Both the position numbers and the translations under genes were made by a program. 64,000 nucleotides of DNA from Enterococcus pallens ATCC BAA-351 (GTDB lineage: Bacteria > Bacillota > Bacilli > Lactobacillales > Enterococcaceae). The stretch lies in the NCBI RefSeq assembly GCF_000407485.1, contig NZ_ASWD01000006.1, forward strand, positions 186,001-250,000, read 5' to 3'. Below the pieces are notes generated by a model, which saw only the letters and a program-made list of their open reading frames with translations, had not been told where the DNA came from and did no database searches. Below, piece by piece: positions 42,516-51,220 of this stretch (within the stretch, counting starts at the first letter, position 1; each line of letters opens with the position of its first letter).

Positions 42516-42977
42516 CTATAGCTGGTATTGTTTCATGACGGTTTGATAGTCTTCAAGCGAGTTAGTAGCCACCAGACTGTCAATCAAGCCGTCAGTCATT
42601 AGCATTTCCGACAGATTTTGGATATTCTGCATGTGCTCCTCCGCATTTTTAGCCGCCAAGGTAAAGAAGAGAATGGCATCCTTTTCTTCTCCATCGGTGC
42701 TTTCAAAGGCAACCGGTCGTTTCATTTTGGTAAAGGAAATGGCGGTTCCAAACACCCCCTCACTCTTTTCAGAAGAGTGAGGCATGGCAACCTGAGGAAC
42801 AATCACGATATACGGACCGTGCTCCTCCACACAGCGAATAATTTCATCTACATAGTGCTGATTAATAATTTCCTTGTCCAGCAGCAGCTGGCAGCTTTCA
42901 GCAATTGCTTCTTTCCAGTCAGTAATTTCTTTATCAGAGTAACGAATCAGTTCATTGTCGTAAAAGTACGTTAACAT
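42516..42977 (-). CDS. ulaC: PTS ascorbate-type IIA component
   Basis: The 153-residue IIA protein has the phosphoryl-acceptor His in V-A-M-P-H-S near 62, the pattern of the fructose/mannitol/ascorbate IIA type. It takes phosphate from HPr and gives it to UlaB. It stands between ulaG and ulaA in the operon. It starts 15 bases after the ulaG stop. Confidence 0.92.
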   Translation of the reverse strand: MLTYFYDNELIRYSDKEITDWKEAIAESCQLLLDKEIINQHYVDEIIRCVEEHGPYIVIVPQVAMPHSSEKSEGVFGTAISFTKMKRPVAFESTDGEEKDAILFFTLAAKNAEEHMQNIQNLSEMLMTDGLIDSLVATNSLEDYQTVMKQYQL

Positions 42978-42992
42978 GGTTCTACCTCTTTT

Positions 42993-44060
42993 CTATAGGA
43001 ATGATGGGAACGGTGTGTCATTTTCAACGCTGAAGGCATCCTCAAAGCCGCGATAGAAATTAAACTCTAAATCATCCTTGTTGGTTGGATAAGTAAACTT
43101 GCCGCCAACCTGCCAAATATACGGCTTGAATTCATAACGCAAACGATCCTTTTTGAATTTCCAAATTTCGGTAATTTCTTTCGGATCCGCCATGAAATTC
43201 GCCCAAATATCATAATGGACCGGAATAACAACCTTCGTATTTAACGACTCTGCCATGCGCAGCATATCAACTGACGTGACTTTATCAGTAATTCCTCGGG
43301 GGTTTTCGCCATAGGCACCTAAGCAGACATCAATCTTGTGCTCATTGCCATGCTTGGCAAACATATTAGAATAATGAGAATCACCGGCATGATACAAATT
43401 ACCGCCAGAGGTTTCAAACAGGTAGTTCACCGCGATCTGATCCATATCCTGCGGCATTTTTCCTTTTAAAGTAACTTCTGGATCTTCGCAGGTAACTAAG
43501 GCAGTCCGGTCAAAGGCTTCTAAGGCAACTACATTAATGTCCTTAATTTTCACCTCATCACCTGGCTTCACAACAATCGTTTTTTCCTCAGGAATGCCCC
43601 AGCCTAGCCAAGTTGCGACAACTTCCTTTGGTCCTACAAATTTAGCCTCTGGACAATTTTGATGTACGGCTGCAGCTGTGTTAATATCTAAGTGATCAGA
43701 ATGAATATGCGTCACTACTAAAGCATCCACATTTTTGACGGCGAAAGGATCAATCACAAACGGCTGGGTCCGCAAATTCGGCTGCATTTTTTGAACGCCA
43801 CTCATGCGCATCATTTGATGGCCCTTTTTCATCATGCCGTTCCCGTGACTGCGTTTGCCAGTTCCGCACCATAAGTCGCATAAGATATTCGTGCCTTCAT
43901 GACTCTTCAGCCAGATTCCGGTACAGCCTAGCCACCACATGGAGAAAGTTCCTGCTTCAACGACCTCATTTTCAATTTCTTCATTTAAATAGGTCCCCCA
44001 TTCGGGAAACGTTGAAAGAATCCAATTTTCTTTTGTAACTTCGTTAACATGCTTGCTCAT
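42993..44060 (-). CDS. ulaG: L-ascorbate-6-phosphate lactonase
   Basis: The 355-residue metallo-beta-lactamase-fold enzyme opens L-ascorbate-6-P to 3-keto-L-gulonate-6-P. Metal motif T-H-I-H-S-D-H-L-D near 116 is intact, and H-A-G-D-S-H near 227 and V-I-P-V-H-Y-D near 288 complete the site. Length equals E. coli UlaG (354). It is the first gene of the ula operon and faces the DeoR regulator across a 200-base control region. Confidence 0.95.
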   Translation of the reverse strand: MSKHVNEVTKENWILSTFPEWGTYLNEEIENEVVEAGTFSMWWLGCTGIWLKSHEGTNILCDLWCGTGKRSHGNGMMKKGHQMMRMSGVQKMQPNLRTQPFVIDPFAVKNVDALVVTHIHSDHLDINTAAAVHQNCPEAKFVGPKEVVATWLGWGIPEEKTIVVKPGDEVKIKDINVVALEAFDRTALVTCEDPEVTLKGKMPQDMDQIAVNYLFETSGGNLYHAGDSHYSNMFAKHGNEHKIDVCLGAYGENPRGITDKVTSVDMLRMAESLNTKVVIPVHYDIWANFMADPKEITEIWKFKKDRLRYEFKPYIWQVGGKFTYPTNKDDLEFNFYRGFEDAFSVENDTPFPSFL

Positions 44061-44136
44061 CTGTAAATCTCTCCTGTCGTGATTTTGTTATGATCTATGT
44101 TTAAATCATAAATCGTAAAACTTGTGATGAAAACCC

Positions 44137-44169
44137 TTTTATATGATTTTTTGAATTTTATATGATTTT
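44137..44169. promoter_or_regulatory. Direct repeats in the ula divergent promoter region
   Basis: TTTTATATGATTTT occurs at 44137-44150 and 44156-44169, with a 19-base period. They lie between ulaG and the DeoR-type regulator gene and are candidate regulator-binding sites for both directions. Confidence 0.5.
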
Positions 44170-44194
44170 CTTCACGCAAGCGCCGATTTTCTTG

Positions 44195-44222
44195 TATAAT
44201 AGAATCAAATAAAACGTTTTCT
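44195..44222 (+). promoter_or_regulatory. -10 box and candidate cre of the DeoR gene
   Basis: TATAAT (44195-44200) precedes ATAAAACGTTTTCT (44209-44222), which fits the cre core AARCGYTWNCW but lacks the leading TG. A site just after the start of transcription would block the regulator and the DUF1576 gene on good sugars. Confidence 0.4.
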
Positions 44223-44261
44223 TCTATAGAGATAATTTTGCAGGAAAAAGGTGGGACATGT

Positions 44262-45026
44262 ATGAAAAATTCGATAGTTGCGATCGACAAACGCCATGCT
44301 GATATTTTGGAGATTTTAGAAGCCAATCACCAGATGACAACCCAGGAGCTAGCAGAAGCATTGGACGTTTCCTTAAGTACGATTCGCCGGGATCTAAATC
44401 TGTTAGAAGAAAAGAATGACATCATCCGCAAATATGGCTACTGCATTTATAATTACGACAACAAGCGTGATTTCGATCAGTCCGGTCCTGAGCGGATTAA
44501 GCAGGCCATCGCTCGCGAGGCCAGCAAGTGTGTCCATGATTACGACACGATCTTTATTAACTCCAGCTCGACGGCCTTAAAGACCATTGATTATTTGAAT
44601 TCAGAGCATCTAACGATTGTTACGAATAATTTGAAGATCAACTATTCGCCGCATAATGCTAACTACAATTACATATTGACTGGTGGAGAAATGCGATTTC
44701 CGAAAGAAGCATTAGTGGGGGATATTGCCATGAATACCATCTCATCCATGAATGCGGATGTCTGTATTATCGGCTGCAGCGGAGTCAGCCTGGAAAGCGG
44801 TGTGACCACCAAGATTATCAATGAAGCAAAGATTAACGAGCTGATGATTAACCGAACGATTAAACGAAAGATTCTCGTTGCTGACCATCGTAAAATTGGC
44901 CTAACTTCACAATTTAAAATTGCGGATATTTCTGTTTTCGACTATTTGATCACCGATCAATTTAGTTCACCAGAGACCTTGAAGGAAATTCAAAAAATGG
45001 GTGTGAAGGTTATTCAGATTGATTAA
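44262..45026 (+). CDS. DeoR-family regulator of the ascorbate genes
   Basis: The 254-residue repressor has an N-terminal DeoR helix-turn-helix (about 20-45: M-T-T-Q-E-L-A-E-A-L-D-V-S-L-S-T-I-R-R-D-L) and a C-terminal sugar-phosphate sensor domain (about 80-250: N-S-S-S-T-A near 101, T-N-N-L near 124, G-G-E-M-R near 145, V-A-D-H-R-K near 213). It stands opposite the ula operon, so UlaR function (sensing L-ascorbate-6-P) is likely. ATG 44262 is preferred; the frame upstream lacks a site. Confidence 0.88.
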   Translation: MKNSIVAIDKRHADILEILEANHQMTTQELAEALDVSLSTIRRDLNLLEEKNDIIRKYGYCIYNYDNKRDFDQSGPERIKQAIAREASKCVHDYDTIFINSSSTALKTIDYLNSEHLTIVTNNLKINYSPHNANYNYILTGGEMRFPKEALVGDIAMNTISSMNADVCIIGCSGVSLESGVTTKIINEAKINELMINRTIKRKILVADHRKIGLTSQFKIADISVFDYLITDQFSSPETLKEIQKMGVKVIQID

Positions 45027-45044
45027 TAGAAAGGAAGATGACGC

Positions 45045-46379
45045 CTGAAAAAAAACGAATTTGCTCTGTCGCAGCAAGTAATTTTCAACTTTTTACTCCT
45101 ATACGGTTTGCTGCTTACCTGTCTGCCGCTAGTGATTTACTCGCCTGATGCTATTGTAACAGGCATGATCAAGATTGTTCACTCCCCCAGTAATCTAATC
45201 AGTGATTATGTGGAGATTGCCGGGGTGGGGGCAGCCGTGACCAATAGCGGGCTGCTGACTTTATTAAGCTTGTTTATCTTGAGGAAATATCGTCACAGCT
45301 TTTGCCCCTTAACGATTCCTGTTATCATGATGCTTTCCGGTTTTTCTTTTTTTGGGAAAAATTTAGCCAACTCAGCCCCTATCCTTTTAGGGAGCCTGCT
45401 GTATCTGCATCACAAGCCTGAAGCCCGTCAGGAATCGTTGGTCATGGGTCTCTTAAGCACCTGTTTGTCTCCAATGGTCAGTATTATTTATCTGGCCCCT
45501 AGCCCATTTAGCCTGCAAAATAAGCTGATTGCCCTGATTGTTGGGGTTACTATTGGCTATATCAGTATTCCTGTTTTTCACTATTTAAAGGATCATACCA
45601 AAGAAATGAATCTTTACAACATGGGCTTTTCTGCTGGCTGTATTGGATTGGTTGGGAATTTTGCCACGCGTAAGCTGTTGAATATCCAGATCCTTCCCCA
45701 TCGTTTGAATGCTGCTCATAGTTTGACACTCTTGCTCTTTTTGGTGCTGCTTTTCCTAACGCCAATGGTCTATTCTCTGATTCGCTTAAAATTTGAGTCC
45801 TCTCTTCATAAGGGGGTCCATCTAAGTCTGTTGAAGCTGGTGCGTTTTTCAACTTATGGCTTCATTGGCTTAAGCGTCCCTTTAATTTTGCAGGTTCCCT
45901 TAAATGGTCTGTTAGTAGGGACAATTTTAACCTTTGCCGGCTTTAGTATGTACAGCTTTCACTTCCGTTATTATTTCTTTCCGGCTTGCGGTGTGCTGTT
46001 GGCGTCTTGGTTTGTCTTTCAGGATGTAACGTCGACCACTACGATTGTTATCCTGTTCTTTGCCGCTACCTTAGCCCCTTTCACTAGAAAGTATGGGCTG
46101 TTGACAGGTATTTTGTCTGGTGCCGTGTTTGCGATGATTTCTCGCCATGCCCATGTGTTGACTGCCGGTGTTAATCTCTACAACTGCGGATTTTCAGGTG
46201 GTGTCACCGTTCTTTTACTGGATTTCCTGCGCTACCTTCTCTTTCGGCAGCCTTGGCTTAAACAAACCTGCAGTACCGCTTATCAGAAACTGATGATAAG
46301 TGAACAAAAGCTGCTGCTTCAGCTGACCCGCTGCAAAGACTGGGTCAAGCAGCGACTATTTCCCCTTAACTACGAATAA
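45045..46379 (+). CDS. DUF1576 membrane protein, apparently starting at CTG
   Basis: A polytopic membrane protein of about 444 residues with ten or more helices, of the DUF1576 family; N-F-L-L-L-Y-G, then S-P-D-A-I-V-T-G near 35, and repeated G-x-S-A-G-C and N-C-G-F-S-G-G-V motifs in its two halves suggest inverted repeat architecture of a transporter. In frame, the first ribosome-site-supported codon is CTG 45045 (AGGAAG eight bases before), giving the start K-K-N-E-F-A-L-S. An ATG at 45038 is in another frame and stops early. The first ATG or TTG in frame (TTG 45108) would cut into the first helix. It follows the DeoR gene by 18 bases. Confidence 0.72.
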   Translation: MKKNEFALSQQVIFNFLLLYGLLLTCLPLVIYSPDAIVTGMIKIVHSPSNLISDYVEIAGVGAAVTNSGLLTLLSLFILRKYRHSFCPLTIPVIMMLSGFSFFGKNLANSAPILLGSLLYLHHKPEARQESLVMGLLSTCLSPMVSIIYLAPSPFSLQNKLIALIVGVTIGYISIPVFHYLKDHTKEMNLYNMGFSAGCIGLVGNFATRKLLNIQILPHRLNAAHSLTLLLFLVLLFLTPMVYSLIRLKFESSLHKGVHLSLLKLVRFSTYGFIGLSVPLILQVPLNGLLVGTILTFAGFSMYSFHFRYYFFPACGVLLASWFVFQDVTSTTTIVILFFAATLAPFTRKYGLLTGILSGAVFAMISRHAHVLTAGVNLYNCGFSGGVTVLLLDFLRYLLFRQPWLKQTCSTAYQKLMISEQKLLLQLTRCKDWVKQRLFPLNYE

Positions 46380-46421
46380 AAGTCTGGAAGATCATTTTGC
46401 CGATGATCTTCCAGACTTTTC
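46378..46421. terminator. Bidirectional terminator
   Basis: AAAGTCTGGAAGATCA and TGATCTTCCAGACTTT form a perfect 16-base-pair stem. It serves the DUF1576 gene (plus) and the response regulator (minus). Confidence 0.85.
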
Positions 46422-46423
46422 GT

Positions 46424-47023
46424 TTATAGCCAGCCGTTTTCCTTTGCCTTTGCTGCGGCATCGATGCGATTTTTAGCGCCTAACTTGCTGATAATTTCCG
46501 AGATATAATTGCGAATCGTTCCATCTGTTAAGTATAGCTGAGCTGAAATATCCTTCGAGGTGGCGCCTTTAGCGATCAAGGTTAAAATCTCCTGCTCTTT
46601 GGGCGTCAACGGATTTCGTTGATTGTTCATGTAGCCGGTAATCAAGGAAGGCTCATAGTACACTTTTCCTTGCATCGCTGAGCGAATATGCTCGATTAAC
46701 TCCTCGCTAGGCGTGTCCTTCAGCAAATAAGCGGATACTTTAGCATTCACTGCCTTTTCGAAATAGCCGTCCCGTGCGAAAGTAGTTAATATAATTACCT
46801 TGATTGGGCTCTCCTTCAATTCTTCTGCCAGCTCCAATCCCGATTTATGAGGCATTTCAATGTCGGTTAATAAAATATCCGGCGTTAGCTGCTTCAGCAT
46901 GGCTGCCGCTTCTGCCCCATCCTTGGCTGTGCCAACAACCTCTAGATCATCCTCCAAATTCAAAATCATCGCTAAAGCCGATGACAGCAGACCTTGATCC
47001 TCAGCAATCAGTAATCTAATCAT
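46424..47023 (-). CDS. NarL/DesR-type response regulator (YvfU-like)
   Basis: A 199-residue regulator with a receiver domain (1-120: E-D-Q near 8, Asp in L-L-T-D-I-E-M-P near 53, Lys in L-L-K-D-T near 103) and a C-terminal LuxR-type helix-turn-helix (about 138-199: L-T-P-K-E-Q-E-I-L, I-A-K-G-A-T-S-K-D-I-S). It overlaps its kinase by eight bases. With the ABC transporter upstream it resembles the B. subtilis yvfRSTU arrangement. Confidence 0.92.
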   Translation of the reverse strand: MIRLLIAEDQGLLSSALAMILNLEDDLEVVGTAKDGAEAAAMLKQLTPDILLTDIEMPHKSGLELAEELKESPIKVIILTTFARDGYFEKAVNAKVSAYLLKDTPSEELIEHIRSAMQGKVYYEPSLITGYMNNQRNPLTPKEQEILTLIAKGATSKDISAQLYLTDGTIRNYISEIISKLGAKNRIDAAAKAKENGWL

Positions 47024-48128
47024 TCAATATCTCCTCCAAAGGAACCGCAATTCGAATCAACGTTCCTCGATCATCCTGTATCACGATCGTACCCTTTATC
47101 TTCTCAATTCGTTCGGTCATCCCAGTAATCCCGTTTCCAGCAATCAGTTCCTTTGCTCCAATCCCATTGTCCCTAATCGAAAGTCTTAACCAGCCTGACT
47201 CAAGTGAAAAAGCAATCGTACAAAAGGTCGCTTTGCTATGACGAATAATGTTGGTTACGGCTTCTCGCAGGACATTGCTGATTTCATTTTGCTGAGTGTC
47301 TGACAAATCGTTCGCCAGTTCCTCGTTTTCAGTCTTTAAAATGATTTTTCCTGCAGTTAAGGCCTGATTTATTTCAATCAACTCTTCCCGAACCGAACGC
47401 TTGCGCATATCCGAAACAATTTCCCGAACCGTTTTTAAGGTAGAGCGGGAAAGCTGTTCGATTTCCTGCAGCTCAGTTGATACCATTTGCGGATTTTTCG
47501 TTAAAATCTTTTGGGCTAAGTCAAGCTTGAGTGTCATTACTGATAAGGATTGCCCTAAAGAATCATGCAATTCTCTCGCAATCCGATTGCGTTCCTCTCC
47601 CTTAATCTCAGCCTCCAATCGTTGATTAGCTTGATACAATTGTTTCCGCTGCTCAATCAATTTGTGTACCTCTCTACCAGGCAAAGGCGCAATCATAGTA
47701 AACAAGCCAAAAGGAATTGACACTAGCAGTTGATTCCCACCAAAAGTTGGATTTTCCATTGGTCCAAAAATAAAGCTTAGTACAATCATTCCTACCTGTC
47801 CGAAGAATAACAGCCAAAAGGTAGAATTTTTCATTTTGGAAAAGCCAAAGCCCATCTGCCAAGCGGGAAACATGAATAGATAAATATATCCCAGCTTTAA
47901 CCCATAAAAGGCAGCAATGACATATTGAACTATCAGCCAGTAGGTAAAATATCTCTTTTGAAAAAGAGCATTCCGATAAAACCAGCAGAACAGCAGCATC
48001 AGTATTCCTAAGAAAATTTTCTCAAACGTATCAAAAGGAACCAAGGATAAAATAGGAATCAACAGAAAAAGCATCCAGATAATCGAGCTAAGTGCCTCTC
48101 CCTTGGGAAATAAGTGAAATTTTCTCAT
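47016..48128 (-). CDS. DesK-type sensor histidine kinase (YvfT-like)
   Basis: A 370-residue kinase with five or six N-terminal membrane helices (about 12-150), a HisKA_3 dimerisation helix with the acceptor His in R-E-L-H-D-S-L-G-Q near 190, and a HATPase_c domain (about 265-365: N-I-I-R-H-S near 293, D-N-G-I-G-A near 321, G-N-G-I-T-G-M near 331). It should sense a membrane signal and control the neighbouring ABC transporter. It starts 50 bases after the permease stop. Confidence 0.92.
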   Translation of the reverse strand: MRKFHLFPKGEALSSIIWMLFLLIPILSLVPFDTFEKIFLGILMLLFCWFYRNALFQKRYFTYWLIVQYVIAAFYGLKLGYIYLFMFPAWQMGFGFSKMKNSTFWLLFFGQVGMIVLSFIFGPMENPTFGGNQLLVSIPFGLFTMIAPLPGREVHKLIEQRKQLYQANQRLEAEIKGEERNRIARELHDSLGQSLSVMTLKLDLAQKILTKNPQMVSTELQEIEQLSRSTLKTVREIVSDMRKRSVREELIEINQALTAGKIILKTENEELANDLSDTQQNEISNVLREAVTNIIRHSKATFCTIAFSLESGWLRLSIRDNGIGAKELIAGNGITGMTERIEKIKGTIVIQDDRGTLIRIAVPLEEILND

Positions 48129-48181
48129 GAATAGTCCTTTCTATGCTCCTGCGTATGTTACCTACGATGATACCATATGAA

Positions 48182-48949
48182 TTAGATCTTTTTCCGACTA
48201 AATACGACATCAGCAATTAGGAGAAAACCTAAAATGTACACGATATTGCCAATCAACAATTGATTTGTTGCTAGCTGAGTCAGCTTTTCCATACCGCTGT
48301 TGATTAACTGATTGCTCAGATTCAACATGTTTAACGGATTCCAACGCAGCCAGCTGAACTTATCCAACAGTATAAATTGCATACCTGCCAGCATTGAAGA
48401 CAAGAAGTAAGTCGCAATTCCCAACATACTTGCCAGCGATTCATTGGTTACGATTAAGGAAATCATCAATGCCAAACTAGCAAACAGCCACATTCCAACA
48501 AAATTCCCCAGCAAATTAGCAAACAATGTACGGATTATTTCTGTTTGCTCCAGTGAAACTTCTGGAAACAAAATCATACTGAGACTGATCGTTACAACTA
48601 CTGCTACGACATTCAAATAAATGGAATAGCCCACTAAAGTAATGAGTTTACTAAAGAAAATTGTCCGGCGCTGCTGATTTTTTTGCAACAGATTTTTAAT
48701 CGTTCCAAAGCGAAATTCCATTGAGAAGGTTTGACTAGCCAAGTAGACCATGAAGAAAACAATCAGCCAGCCGCTGTTAAAGCAGGTTCTTACTAATTTA
48801 TTTGGCGATAGCATCTCAAAATTTCCAAATTTGGTTACCAATGCAACGAGCAGGATGAGTCCGCTCACTTTTAGCGTTTGTTTCAAAATCACATGTTGCT
48901 TCATTAGTTTAAATACTTCCTGTTTCACTGCATGTTTCATTTTCATCAT
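48182..48949 (-). CDS. ABC-2 type transporter permease (YvfS-like)
   Basis: A 255-residue protein with six hydrophobic segments (about 25-42, 55-72, 105-132, 143-167, 173-195 and 232-250). The sequence F-S-M-E-F-R-F-G-T-I-K-N near 72 is the usual loop after TM2 in ABC-2 exporters. It forms the membrane part of the exporter encoded with the 48955 ATPase, which ends five bases upstream. Substrate unknown; antimicrobial or lantibiotic-like export is common for this type. Confidence 0.85.
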   Translation of the reverse strand: MMKMKHAVKQEVFKLMKQHVILKQTLKVSGLILLVALVTKFGNFEMLSPNKLVRTCFNSGWLIVFFMVYLASQTFSMEFRFGTIKNLLQKNQQRRTIFFSKLITLVGYSIYLNVVAVVVTISLSMILFPEVSLEQTEIIRTLFANLLGNFVGMWLFASLALMISLIVTNESLASMLGIATYFLSSMLAGMQFILLDKFSWLRWNPLNMLNLSNQLINSGMEKLTQLATNQLLIGNIVYILGFLLIADVVFSRKKI

Positions 48950-48954
48950 TCTCC

Positions 48955-49617
48955 TTAGGCTAATTTGGTTAATAGATCATCCTCAAAATTTTCTAACAAC
49001 TCAGGATGTTCCACATTTTCCACTAATTTTCCGGCTTTTAGCAGCAAGACACGATCCACCAATTGCTCCAACTCACTCAGGATATGGCTGGAAATTAGGA
49101 AGGTTGTTCCGGCTTCTTTATAAGTCAAAATAGCTTTCTTTAGCAGCTTGACTGAATAAGGATCTAAGCCATTCATCGGCTCATCCAAAATAACTACCTG
49201 CGGCCGATTCAATAAAGCGAGTGCAATCCCCAGCCGCTGCTTCATCCCTAACGAATAATCCTTCGTCTTCTTACCAATAAACTCATTCATGTCTAATAAC
49301 GAAATTAAACGATCAATCTCTACTTTCTTGTATCGATCCTTAGCAAACAGCTTCAAATGATCCCAGCCTGATAAAAAAGGATAAAGTCCCGGCTGTTCAA
49401 TCAACGCCTCAATAGTAGCTCCTTTAGCTTTCCGAATCTCTCCCTTGCTGATTGGAATAAACCCGACCATGGCCTTCATTAACGTCGTCTTTCCGGCACC
49501 GTTTGGACCAACCAAGCCAACTACCTCTCCTTGCGCTAAATGACAATTTACCATTTCCAGCGCTTGTTTTCGTTTAAATGTGATACTCATATTTTTTACA
49601 TCCACTAGTTTAGTCAT
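48955..49617 (-). CDS. ABC transporter ATP-binding protein (BcrA/YvfR-like)
   Basis: A 220-residue ATPase with Walker A G-P-N-G-A-G-K-T-T near 37, signature Y-S-L-G-M-K-Q-R near 127, Walker B V-V-I-L-D-E-P near 146 and I-S-S-H switch near 178. The Y-S-L-G-M signature is usual in the BcrA subgroup. It is the first gene of the minus-strand ABC/two-component unit. A ribosome site GGGAGTTACTT precedes the start. Confidence 0.92.
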   Translation of the reverse strand: MTKLVDVKNMSITFKRKQALEMVNCHLAQGEVVGLVGPNGAGKTTLMKAMVGFIPISKGEIRKAKGATIEALIEQPGLYPFLSGWDHLKLFAKDRYKKVEIDRLISLLDMNEFIGKKTKDYSLGMKQRLGIALALLNRPQVVILDEPMNGLDPYSVKLLKKAILTYKEAGTTFLISSHILSELEQLVDRVLLLKAGKLVENVEHPELLENFEDDLLTKLA

Positions 49618-49723
49618 TTAAGTAACTCCCTCTCTGCTTGTTTATAGACCTAGTTTATCGAAGTATGGGCTAGTAATTAAGACGTATTCGTCATGACTAT
49701 TTATGACATTTGTCATTTAGTAA

Positions 49724-49758
49724 AAAAAAGGACCTAAGACAGATTGTCTCAGGCCCTC
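49724..49758 (-). terminator. Terminator of the lipoprotein gene
   Basis: GGGCCTGAGACA and TGTCTTAGGTCC pair on the minus strand and are followed by T8. Confidence 0.8.
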
Positions 49759-49767
49759 ATTGCTTGT

Positions 49768-49790
49768 GTTTAAAATCCCAACCACTCACG
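49768..49790 (-). pseudogene. Relic of a small-peptide gene 3' end
   Basis: The minus-strand sequence GAGTGGTTGGGATTTTAA, encoding E-W-L-G-F and a stop, equals the last codons of the 51017 gene (E-W-V-G-F and stop) in 17 of 18 bases. Both are followed by a similar AAG.AATG.GGCC segment and a terminator. It lies just after the stop codon of the 49807 lipoprotein, with no ORF of its own. Confidence 0.55.
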
Positions 49791-49806
49791 ATTGGTAGAT
49801 AAGAAA

Positions 49807-50742
49807 CTATTTATAGTAAGTAACGATTACTTGATCACCTTCGGTTAAAACTCTCAAGGCAGTCCCTAGGTAGTTCGTACTAAACTTGATTTGTTGCGGA
49901 TAGTTGGTTTCATAGATACTTCCAGCTGCCTTATCTCCTTCTGCTGCTTTTCCTTCAGTTCCCTTAACTTTTAAGCCTTGAGCTTCTAAGGTTGCTTTTA
50001 CCGTATCAAAGTCCTTGTTGAAAACTTCACTGTTATTAATTACAATATAGCCAGCATCCTCAAGTTTTTCCCTATTCTCAACATAAATCGAAGAATCATG
50101 GTCTTCTGTTTCTTCCAAGTCTAATTCCTTTATTAATTTCTGACTTGAAGAGGAGCCTGCTTTTTTAGTCGCCGTTTTCTCTGAAGAATCTTCTGTTTCA
50201 GAATCATCCGTTTGGGAACTCTCAGATTCATCCATTTCTTCCGCATCATAATAATTCAAAATTACTTGATCACCTTTAGAAAGAATCTTGTATGATGGCC
50301 CGATGTATTCTGTGCTCAAGCCTATTTCTTGTGGGTAATTCGTTTCAAAAATTCTGCCTGCAGTAATAGTATCTTTAGCAGGTGACTTAATGCCCTTAAC
50401 CTTCAGATTTTTTGCCTCTAAAACTGCTTTTTCACTCTCATAAATCCCACCATAAACATCGTTACTATTGATGATAATATAACCAGCTTGCTCTAATTTT
50501 TCTATATTACTAGCAAAAATATCGGAATTTCTATCTTCTGTTTTTTCCAAGCCTAGTTCATCAATTACCTCTTGCTTGGTCAATCGCTTCGGTGGAGCTT
50601 CCGATTCGCTGGTACTTTCTATTGTGCTACTGGAAGTAGAAGTAGCTGAATCATCTGACGAACAAGCCGCCAGCCCTACAACCGCTATCAAAACAACCCC
50701 AACTGATAAACATTTTTTAACAAGAATACGTTTTTTCATCAT
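49807..50742 (-). CDS. Lipoprotein with two PASTA-like repeats
   Basis: A 311-residue protein. The signal ends with a lipobox L-A-A-C near 27, so it is anchored to the outer face of the membrane. After a Ser/Thr/Glu-rich linker come two homologous domains (about 54-165 and about 203-311), each with E-L-x-L-E-x-T-E-D, G-Y-I-I-I-N, L-K-V-K-G, E-T-N-Y-P-Q and G-D-Q-V-I. The fold pattern recalls PASTA domains, which bind peptidoglycan or beta-lactams. A second Ser/Glu linker lies between them. Function unknown. Confidence 0.82.
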   Translation of the reverse strand: MMKKRILVKKCLSVGVVLIAVVGLAACSSDDSATSTSSSTIESTSESEAPPKRLTKQEVIDELGLEKTEDRNSDIFASNIEKLEQAGYIIINSNDVYGGIYESEKAVLEAKNLKVKGIKSPAKDTITAGRIFETNYPQEIGLSTEYIGPSYKILSKGDQVILNYYDAEEMDESESSQTDDSETEDSSEKTATKKAGSSSSQKLIKELDLEETEDHDSSIYVENREKLEDAGYIVINNSEVFNKDFDTVKATLEAQGLKVKGTEGKAAEGDKAAGSIYETNYPQQIKFSTNYLGTALRVLTEGDQVIVTYYK

Positions 50743-50976
50743 TTTAACTCCTATCTATTATAATATCCTCAATTAACCTAGTGATTGACTTCATTTACCC
50801 ATTAGTTAGTGGACTACAAAGTAAAACCTAAACCTTAAATAAACTCAACCACCGCTCTAATTATTATAACAAATAATCAAAATCTAAACTATATTTTCTT
50901 TTGTTTTCCCGAAAATACTCTTTGTTATATAACGAATAAAATATTTTTGTTATCCTTGTGTGAAAACAAACAGATA

Positions 50977-51005
50977 AATAGCCCAAGTAAACCTGACTTG
51001 GGCCA
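50977..51005 (-). terminator. Likely terminator of the TetR/peptide operon
   Basis: On the minus strand GCCCAAGT and ACTTGGGC pair around CAGGTTT, followed by TATTTATC. The T tract is poor, so its strength is uncertain. Confidence 0.5.
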
Positions 51006-51016
51006 TTACTTTTATT

Positions 51017-51208
51017 TTAAAATCCCACCCACTCACTAAAACTGGTTTCTTCAAAGCTGATGGTTTCTTCATCTTCTTTATCGGGTGTTTCTTTCAGGTA
51101 AGTTTGAACCGTCGTCTTTACTGCTTCTTCATCGATTGTTCGTTCCACTACCTGAGACACTAGTCCAATACTTACTACTGCTACGATTGCAATGATGATT
51201 TTTTTCAT
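51017..51208 (-). CDS. Small membrane peptide A (63 aa)
   Basis: The third and longest of three tandem paralogs. It has a single hydrophobic helix (about 3-19: K-K-I-I-I-A-I-V-A-V-V-S), the shared motif S-Q-V-V-E-x2-I-x3-A-V-K, and then an acidic tail of about 30 residues that ends in E-W-V-G-F. The other two copies lack this tail. It has a strong AGGAGGAGAAC ribosome site. The helix could be a membrane anchor or an uncleaved signal; there is no lipobox. Family not recognised. Confidence 0.75.
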   Translation of the reverse strand: MKKIIIAIVAVVSIGLVSQVVERTIDEEAVKTTVQTYLKETPDKEDEETISFEETSFSEWVGF

Positions 51209-51220
51209 TTTGTTCTCCTC

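Noticed and set aside
44057-44326. Minus-strand ORF of 89 codons upstream of ulaG
   Set aside because: It is antisense to the DeoR start and runs through the divergent promoter region; there is no ribosome site.
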